From: an uncultured Prevotellaceae bacterium
GTDB taxonomy: Bacteria > Bacteroidota > Bacteroidia > Bacteroidales > Bacteroidaceae
DNA length: 64,000 nt
Direction of reading: 5' to 3'
NCBI GenBank assembly: GCA_902778255.1
Contig: CACYXD010000005.1
Location: 62,001-126,000, forward strand
A model generated the notes under the pieces. The model made no database searches and had not been told where the DNA came from. It saw only the letters and a program-made list of their open reading frames with translations. This document shows, one piece after another, positions 58,806 through 64,000 of this stretch. The position numbers and the translations under genes are program-made. The stretch's first letter is position 1, and every line of letters starts with the position of its first letter.

Positions 58806-59858
58806 TTAGATGTCTTCCTGGTTCTCAGGACGCAGCTTGCGTACGGTCTCGCCAGCGCGCCACATCTCTTGATTACGCATAGCCTCAAGCTCTTTCTCCA
58901 ATCCGGCACGATAGTCGGGCTTTGAGTTAGAGTCGATGCTGATCTGAGCCTCGTTGCCAGTCTTTACTGAGTAGTAGAGCCACTCCATCACGGGCTTTAC
59001 GGCATCGTGGAAACGGGGAGCCCAGTCCAATGCGCCACGCTGTGCGGTGGTCGAGCAGTTGGCATACATCCAGTCCATACCCTTCTGTCCGAAGAGCGGG
59101 CCAAGGCTCTGTGTCAGCTCCTCAACGGTCTCGTTGAAAGCCTCGGAAGGTGTGTGGCCATTCTCGCGCAGCACCTCATACTGAGCCAGCAGCAGACCCT
59201 GGATAGCACCCATCAATGAGCCGCGCTCACCGGTGAGGTCAGAGGTAGCCTCGCGCTGGAAGGTGGTCTCAAACAGGTAGCCGGCGCCGATACCGATACC
59301 GAATGCCAGGGTCTTGTCCTTGGCCTTGCCAGAAGCGTCCTGATAAACAGCGTATGAGCAGTTCAGACCACGACCCTCGCAGAACATAGTGCGAAGGGAA
59401 GTTCCGCTTCCCTTAGGAGCTACCATGATTACGTCAATATCCTTGGGAGGAACCACGCCTGTGCGGTCGCTCCAGTTGATGGCGAAGCCGTGAGAGTAGT
59501 AAAGGGTCTTACCGGGCTTCAGATATTGCTTGATGGTGGGCCAAACCTGAATCTGGCCAGCATCACTCAGCAGCATACAAAGGATTGTTCCCTTCTCGGC
59601 AGCCTCTTCGATAGAGAAGAGGGTCTTTCCGGGTACCCATCCGTCGGCCACAGCCTTGTCGTAGGTCTTGCCCTGACGCTGTCCAACGATAACGTTGAAG
59701 CCATTGTCGCGCAGGTTGCAGGCCTGTCCGGGGCCCTGGATGCCATAACCGATAACGGCGATGACCTCGTCTTTCAATACTTCACGTGCTTTGTCGAGTG
59801 AGAACTCCTTGCTGGTGACTACGGTTTCGATAACGCCACCAAAATTCATTTGTGCCAT
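58806..59858 (-). CDS. ilvC: Ketol-acid reductoisomerase
   Basis: The 350-residue enzyme makes the dihydroxy-acids of valine and isoleucine synthesis using NAD(P)H and Mg2+. The nucleotide-binding loop is VIGYGIQGPGQACNLRDNG. MVAPKGSGTSLRTMF, ETTFQREATSDLTGERGSLMGA (Mg-binding Asp/Glu) and NETVEELTQSL are family motifs. The start at 59858 (MAQMNFGG) is used, since a longer frame reaches into the leader. No other ilv genes are adjacent. The promoter lies about 130 nt upstream, leaving a structured 5' leader. Confidence 0.95.
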   Translation of the reverse strand: MAQMNFGGVIETVVTSKEFSLDKAREVLKDEVIAVIGYGIQGPGQACNLRDNGFNVIVGQRQGKTYDKAVADGWVPGKTLFSIEEAAEKGTILCMLLSDAGQIQVWPTIKQYLKPGKTLYYSHGFAINWSDRTGVVPPKDIDVIMVAPKGSGTSLRTMFCEGRGLNCSYAVYQDASGKAKDKTLAFGIGIGAGYLFETTFQREATSDLTGERGSLMGAIQGLLLAQYEVLRENGHTPSEAFNETVEELTQSLGPLFGQKGMDWMYANCSTTAQRGALDWAPRFHDAVKPVMEWLYYSVKTGNEAQISIDSNSKPDYRAGLEKELEAMRNQEMWRAGETVRKLRPENQEDI

Positions 59859-59919
59859 AATAATATTATGTTTTAATGTTATACTTATCTCTGTGTGCCA
59901 TGCCAGCCCTACGCGAGAG

Positions 59920-59965
59920 CCGTCGTTTTGTTGGTTCACTCACGCCCTGCTCGAGGGTGCGACGG
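59920..59965 (-). promoter_or_regulatory. Predicted two-stem structure in the ilvC 5' leader
   Basis: CCGTCG (59920-59925) pairs with CGACGG (59960-59965). It encloses a second hairpin CGCCCT/AGGGTG (59943-59959). It lies in the 130-nt leader between promoter and ilvC; the role is unproven. Confidence 0.35.
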
Positions 59966-59990
59966 GAGACTTAACTTAAAAAATCGTCTG

Positions 59991-60022
59991 CAAAGGTAAC
60001 AAATTGTAAGCAAACAGCCAAA
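59991..60022 (-). promoter_or_regulatory. Promoter of ilvC (TTTG-N20-TACCTTTG)
   Basis: On the reverse strand, TACCTTTG (59991-59998) follows TTTG (60019-60022) after 20 bp. Confidence 0.8.
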
Positions 60023-60039
60023 TATTCTTACCGTTTTAT

Positions 60040-61098
60040 TTAATAATACGTCTTTATCTTGACGCTTTTGTCAAACATCGCGCTTTGAATCTCCTCGTCG
60101 GTTGAGAGGTTGAAATCGCCAGGGATGGTGTTTTTCAGAGCCGATGCCGCCAACGAGTAGTTGAGCTGCAGTTGGTTGTCGTCAGGATAGGCAAAGACGC
60201 TGTGCAGCAGTCCGCCCATGAAGGCATCGCCCACGCCCGATGGATCTACCACGCCGTTGATATCGTGGATAGGCGCTTTCAGCAGGTCGTAGTGGATGCC
60301 GTCGTTGCTGGTGAAGAGTAGGGCAGTAAGCAGGTGATGGCTCGATGCCACCATGTTGCGCATACCCATAAGCCATTTCCTGCAACGTGGGAATTCGCGA
60401 TGCAGGTCGTCAAACCATTCGCGGTATTCCTTCATCTGCATCTCGAAACTCGAGTCCAGGGCCGTGAAGGGAGGCTGCTTGCGCTGGCATATCCATTCAA
60501 ACTCGATGGCATCGCCAAACATCAGGTCACAATGGCTCAGCATCCGTTTCAGCGTCTCACGCGGGTCGGCGCCGTATTGCCACAGGTTCTTGCGGTAGTT
60601 GATGTCGAAGGCTATCTTCACGCCCATCTCGTCGGCAATGTCGAGGGCCTCGAAGGTGGCGTCTGCCGAACTCTGCGAGATGGCAGCCGTGATGCCCGAT
60701 ACGTGGAGCACGGTTGCGTCTTTCAGTATCTCGCGCCAGGGTATCATGCCGGGCTTTAGCTCCGAGCAGGCCGAGTTAGCGCGGTCGTAGATCACCTTTG
60801 CCGAGCGCATACCTGCTGCAGGCTCCATATAGTAGGTACCTATGCGCTGTCCGCCCCATTGTATGTAGCGGCAGTCCACGCCCAGCTGCATCAGGTTCTG
60901 TGCGCCTGCATGACCCACAGGCGTGTCGGGCAGTCGGGTGACATACTGCACCTTGTCGCCCAGTGTGGCCAGCGATACGGCCACATTCGCCTCGCTGCCG
61001 CCGTATTTGCTGGTGAAATAGTCACCCTGCGACAGTCGCTGGTGGTCCAGTTTTGAAAAGCGGAGTAGCAATTCTCCGAAAGTTACAATCTTGCTCAT
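60040..61098 (-). CDS. kdgK: 2-dehydro-3-deoxygluconokinase (PfkB family)
   Basis: The 352-residue sugar kinase fits KDG kinase: MSKIVTFGELLLRFSK at the start, YGGSEANVAVSLATLGDKV (PfkB motif 1), AFDINYRKNLW, and the C-terminal anion-hole/catalytic motif DPSGVGDAFMGGLL (Gly-Val-Gly-Asp in place of GAGD). It makes KDPG from the KDG produced by galacturonate catabolism, so it would link to the pectinases in this window. No kdgA aldolase is adjacent. Confidence 0.88.
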   Translation of the reverse strand: MSKIVTFGELLLRFSKLDHQRLSQGDYFTSKYGGSEANVAVSLATLGDKVQYVTRLPDTPVGHAGAQNLMQLGVDCRYIQWGGQRIGTYYMEPAAGMRSAKVIYDRANSACSELKPGMIPWREILKDATVLHVSGITAAISQSSADATFEALDIADEMGVKIAFDINYRKNLWQYGADPRETLKRMLSHCDLMFGDAIEFEWICQRKQPPFTALDSSFEMQMKEYREWFDDLHREFPRCRKWLMGMRNMVASSHHLLTALLFTSNDGIHYDLLKAPIHDINGVVDPSGVGDAFMGGLLHSVFAYPDDNQLQLNYSLAASALKNTIPGDFNLSTDEEIQSAMFDKSVKIKTYY

Positions 61099-61113
61099 AT
61101 TTTTATTGCTTAA

Positions 61114-61193
61114 TGCTCAATTCTTAATTCTTAACTCTTAATTCTTAATCGCGAAGCGACAACTCTTAATTCTTAACTCTTAATTCTTAATTC
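61114..61193. repeat. TTAATTC / TTAACTC heptanucleotide repeat region
   Basis: Two blocks of imperfect 7-bp repeats are separated by CGCGAAGCGAC. They fill the 98-bp gap between relA and kdgK. They are the same heptad family as at 631-664. Confidence 0.85.
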
Positions 61194-61196
61194 ATA

Positions 61197-63416
61197 TCAA
61201 ATTCGCTCCACCTGCTTCACGCCCTTCACCGTGCGCAGCTTCTTGATGAGCGCCTCCAGTCGGGTGTTGTCGTTGATCATGATAGTCAGCGTGCCTCGGA
61301 AGAGTCCGTCGTTCGAGTCGATGTTGATGTTGCGCAGTATCAGTTTCTCGTCTTTCGAGATGATGCTGGTCAGGTTGTTCACGATGCCCAGGTCGTCGTT
61401 GCCGATGACGCGCAGGGTGATGGCATACTGGCTCGAGCCCTTGCCGCTCCATTTCGCCCTGACGATACGGTAGCCGAAGCGTCGGCGCATCTCGGGCGCG
61501 TTGGGACAGTCGCAGCGGTGTATCTTGATGCCGCCGCTGATGGTGACGAATCCGAACACCTGATCGCCGTAGATGGGGTTGCAGCATTTCGCCAGCTGGT
61601 AGTCCACGCCTTTCAGGTCCTGCCCTATGACGAGCACGTCAGACGAGAGCTGGGAGGTGAGAGGTGAGAACGGCGAACTTTCGAACTCAAACTCCTCGGC
61701 CGAGCGGGCCAGGTTGTCGCCTGTGACGACCTTCTCGCCCTGCTGCAGTTCCAGGTATTTGTCGAATACCGTCTGCACATCCAGCGTGTCGTGGGCAATG
61801 TCGCGATAGAAGTCGCTGGCCTCCTTGTAGCCCAGCTTCTTCATGGTGCGCATCATCAGGCTCTCGTCCTGCTCTATTTTGCGGTTCTTGAACTTGCGCT
61901 CCAGCATCTCCTTCACCATCAGCGCCTCCTTCTGCTGGGTCTCTTTTAGTGCCAGTCGGATTTTGGCTTTCGCCCTTGAGGTCTTGACGATGTTGAGCCA
62001 TTCCTGTTTGGGAAACTGTGTCGATGAGGTCTGTATCTCTACCTGGTCGCCCGAGTGTAGCTCCTGACGGAAGGTCACCACCTTATTATTAATACGCGCA
62101 CCCGTGCAGGCCGATCCAACCTTCGAGTGGATGTGGTAGGCCATGTCGAGTACGGTGGCTCCCTTGGGGAATTTCAGTAGGTCGCCCTTGGGGGTGAAGA
62201 CGTAGATCTCGTCGTCATAGAGGTCCATCTTAAACTGGTCCATCGCCTCCATATCGCTCGAATTCTCAAGCATTTGGCGTATTCCATTCAACCATTCGTC
62301 AATGCCGCCTTCCGACGATTTCACACCCTTGTAGCGCCAGTGGGCAGCGATGCCTCGCTCCGCAATTTCGTCCATGCGCTCGGTGCGAATCTGCACCTCC
62401 ACCCATTTCTTTTCGGGTCCCAACACGGTGATGTGCAGACTCTCGTAGCCGTTGCTTTTTGGCACGCTGAGCCAGTCGCGCATACGCTTCGGGTTCGAGG
62501 TGTACATATCGGTAATGATGGCGAAGGTCTGCCAGCATTGCTGCTTCTCCTTCTCTATGGGGCAGTCGATGATGATGCGGATGGCGAAGAGGTCATAGAC
62601 GCCCTCGAAGTCGCATTTCTGCTTCTTCATCTTCTGCCAGATGGAGTGTATCGACTTCGTGCGTCCCTTCATGTGGAACGTCAGTCCGGCAGCCTTCAGC
62701 TTCTGCTCGATTGGGCCTATAAACTGCTCTATATACTTGTCACGTGCCTGCTTCGTGGCGTTCAGCTTCTCCTTGATATGGTAGTAGGCGTCGTGCTCCA
62801 GATATTTCAGCGACAGGTCCTCCAGCTCGCTCTTCATCTTGTAAAGACCCAGTTTGTGGGCCAGGGGAGCGTAGAGGTAGGCTGCCTCTTCCGATACGCG
62901 GCGTTTCGCCTCCTCGTTATCGGTATCACGAATCTGCCTCATCAGGTTCACGCGATCGGCAATCATGATGAGTATCACACGCATATCCTCGGCAAACGAC
63001 AGCAGCAGGTTGCGGAAGTTCTCGCTCTCGATGACGGGGTTCTTCTGATACAGCTCCTGTATGCGCTGCAGTCCGTGTAGGATGCGGCCCACGGCGATGC
63101 CGTAGGTGCTGCCCACCTCGTCGATGGTCAGGAAACCAGCCTCCACGCTGGGGTTCAGCAGTATGGCCAGCACGGCGTCGCGTCTCAGTCCTATCTCGTC
63201 ATAGACCAGCAGGGCTGTCTGCAGACTGCTCACAATGGGGTTCAGTCCGAAGACGTCGCGCCTCACCATGTCCTGCTCTATGGCATGAAGCAGGTGGCTG
63301 CGCATACGGCTCTCGTCGTCCTCCTCCAGCGATGTTGCCATCTTCTCCTTGAGTTCGGCATAGAGCGTCAGCGCCAGGTCTCTCTCTTCTGTAGTAAATT
63401 CAAAATGCTCGGTCAT
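61197..63416 (-). CDS. RelA/SpoT homologue with degenerate hydrolase domain (RelA-like)
   Basis: The 739-residue protein has the RSH layout with synthetase (about 230-350), TGS (about 400-460) and ACT (about 660-738) domains. The N-terminal domain is HD-like but lacks the HDxxED signature: the matching place reads AILLNPSVEAGFLT. Hydrolase activity is therefore unlikely. Synthetase motifs are kept (YDLFAIRIIID, NGYESLHITVLG, EVQIRTERMDEIAERGIAAHWRYKG). It is probably the main ppGpp synthetase responding to starvation, balanced by the enzyme at 6530. TAATTTTG at 63441-63448 is its -7 box. Confidence 0.92.
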   Translation of the reverse strand: MTEHFEFTTEERDLALTLYAELKEKMATSLEEDDESRMRSHLLHAIEQDMVRRDVFGLNPIVSSLQTALLVYDEIGLRRDAVLAILLNPSVEAGFLTIDEVGSTYGIAVGRILHGLQRIQELYQKNPVIESENFRNLLLSFAEDMRVILIMIADRVNLMRQIRDTDNEEAKRRVSEEAAYLYAPLAHKLGLYKMKSELEDLSLKYLEHDAYYHIKEKLNATKQARDKYIEQFIGPIEQKLKAAGLTFHMKGRTKSIHSIWQKMKKQKCDFEGVYDLFAIRIIIDCPIEKEKQQCWQTFAIITDMYTSNPKRMRDWLSVPKSNGYESLHITVLGPEKKWVEVQIRTERMDEIAERGIAAHWRYKGVKSSEGGIDEWLNGIRQMLENSSDMEAMDQFKMDLYDDEIYVFTPKGDLLKFPKGATVLDMAYHIHSKVGSACTGARINNKVVTFRQELHSGDQVEIQTSSTQFPKQEWLNIVKTSRAKAKIRLALKETQQKEALMVKEMLERKFKNRKIEQDESLMMRTMKKLGYKEASDFYRDIAHDTLDVQTVFDKYLELQQGEKVVTGDNLARSAEEFEFESSPFSPLTSQLSSDVLVIGQDLKGVDYQLAKCCNPIYGDQVFGFVTISGGIKIHRCDCPNAPEMRRRFGYRIVRAKWSGKGSSQYAITLRVIGNDDLGIVNNLTSIISKDEKLILRNINIDSNDGLFRGTLTIMINDNTRLEALIKKLRTVKGVKQVERI

Positions 63417-63440
63417 ATCCTAAAACATCCTATTCGTTGG

Positions 63441-63448
63441 CAAAATTA
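63441..63448 (-). promoter_or_regulatory. -7 promoter box TAATTTTG of the RelA-like gene
   Basis: This reverse-strand TAnnTTTG match lies 24 bp upstream of the ATG at 63416. Confidence 0.6.
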
Positions 63449-63521
63449 CCAATTTTCCGCGATATTTCATCACGAACACAAAAAAATGTGGATAATATAT
63501 GAAGAATTGGAAATATTTTTT

Positions 63522-63529
63522 TACCTTTG
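63522..63529 (+). promoter_or_regulatory. -7 promoter box TACCTTTG of the distal GH28 gene
   Basis: This perfect -7 box follows a T-run, 35 bp before the ATG at 63565. Confidence 0.65.
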
Positions 63530-63564
63530 CACCACTAACTAATAACTAAAACGAAATCAAGACG

Positions 63565-64000
63565 ATGAAGAAAACCACTCTGACTCTCATGATGCTGGCA
63601 CTCGCCGTATGCGTGTCGGCAGCCAATCCCTACAAGCAATACACCGCCCAGCTGCCCTTTGCCATGCAGCAGATGAAGGCTCCGAAAATACCTGGCCGTC
63701 AGGTCAGCATTGCCGATTTCCAGGCCGACCCCACGGGTTCGTACCTCTGTACCGATGCCTTCGCCAAGGCCATCGCTACGCTGAGTCAGCAGGGTGGGGG
63801 CCACCTCATCGTGCCGCGCGGCGTGTGGCTCACGGGCCCCATCGTGCTCAAGTCAAATATCGACCTGCATCTGGAAAAAGGTGCCGTCATCCTCTTTGCG
63901 CCCGACGAGAACCTCTATCCGCTCATCAAGACCTCGTTCGAGGGACTTGACACCCGCCGATGCCAGTCGCCCCTTAGCGCCGACGGAGCCCAGAATATCA
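63565..64000 (+). CDS. GH28-type polygalacturonase, N-terminal part
   Basis: The frame is open to the right window edge (about 145 residues). A signal peptide (MKKTTLTLMMLALAVCVSAA) is followed by a start typical of Bacteroidota pectinases: VSIADFQADPTGSYLCTDAF, QQGGGHLIVPRGVWLTGPI and VLKSNIDLHLEKGAVILF. These repeat the N-terminal beta-helix pattern of the enzyme at 44450 (VLKSDVHLYLEQGATL). The catalytic region is beyond the window, so activity cannot be judged. It is divergent from the RelA-like gene. Confidence 0.85.
   Translation, partial: MKKTTLTLMMLALAVCVSAANPYKQYTAQLPFAMQQMKAPKIPGRQVSIADFQADPTGSYLCTDAFAKAIATLSQQGGGHLIVPRGVWLTGPIVLKSNIDLHLEKGAVILFAPDENLYPLIKTSFEGLDTRRCQSPLSADGAQNI

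Noticed and set aside
59866-59901. Eleven-codon open frame in the ilvC leader as an attenuator peptide
   Set aside because: It contains only one Ile codon and no run of Leu, Val or Ile codons, so it does not fit classical attenuation.
61114-61193. Heptad repeats as a possible CRISPR or IS remnant
   Set aside because: The 7-bp period is far too short for CRISPR, and no terminal inverted repeats or transposase are present.

Overview
This window is a chromosomal segment of a member of the Bacteroidota, most probably a gut or rumen Prevotella-like species (Prevotellaceae). Four things point there. Nearly every transcription unit starts at the Bacteroidota sigma-factor -7 box TAnnTTTG, several with a TTTG/TTG -33 box 19-20 bp upstream. 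The tmRNA encodes the tag GNNEYALAA. There is a TonB-dependent receptor with paired surface lipoproteins. The protein families (DUF5683, DUF5689, GldE, Wzi, imelysin, a CcsBA fusion) are typical of the phylum. I see no insertion sequence, prophage, integrase or CRISPR array, and no gene-free stretch exceeds about 200 bases apart from RNA genes.

Layout. 1-5.5 kb: a truncated dacB-type carboxypeptidase, nadB, alaS and a MerR regulator. 5.5-12.6 kb: a leftward cluster parA-parB-DUF5683-lytic transglycosylase-RelA/SpoT-pectinesterase, which joins chromosome segregation, wall remodelling and the stringent response. 12.7-15.4 kb: a large secreted GH98 glycosidase. 15.5-23 kb: a TonB receptor with two lipoproteins, divergent from a secreted endonuclease/phosphatase-fold enzyme, uridine kinase and a histidine phosphatase; this may be a nucleic-acid or nucleotide scavenging locus. 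23-38.9 kb: a Wzx/Wzy-type exopolysaccharide cluster (SLBB export protein, Wzz, EpsG-type polymerase, flippase, WecB, glycosyltransferases, initiating sugar transferase, Wzi). A GT2 / radical SAM / GT2 trio on the opposite strand interrupts it.

39-44.4 kb: tmRNA with a fimbrial-anchor-like lipoprotein gene starting 17 nt after its 3' end; an exbB-exbD-exbD operon containing an unannotated 33-codon membrane-protein gene; an Lrp regulator; and the thyA-folA pair. 44.4-53.4 kb: a GH28 pectinase, then the most interesting locus. A DUF542-hemerythrin-LuxR fusion regulator lies divergent to an outer-membrane porin, an imelysin lipoprotein and a di-heme oxidoreductase, followed by the CcsBA heme ligase. 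The sequence TTAGGTATT occurs upstream of all three promoters of this locus and suggests a small regulon. 53.4-58.7 kb: nitroreductase, nspC, a Gly-Leu-Leu-Gly tRNA cluster, then an unknown gene, ssb, gldE and a GH25 lysozyme. 58.8-64 kb: ilvC, 2-keto-3-deoxygluconate kinase, a second RelA/SpoT homologue lacking the hydrolase signature, and a truncated GH28 gene.

Taken together the genes describe a non-motile anaerobe that lives on plant polysaccharide. Pectinesterase, two GH28 enzymes and KDG kinase cover steps of pectin use, and GH98 covers another complex glycan. The cell makes its own exopolysaccharide and exports surface proteins. All functions are read from sequence motifs; no database search was run. 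Start codons were moved downstream wherever an upstream extension would overlap a promoter box or rely on TTG.
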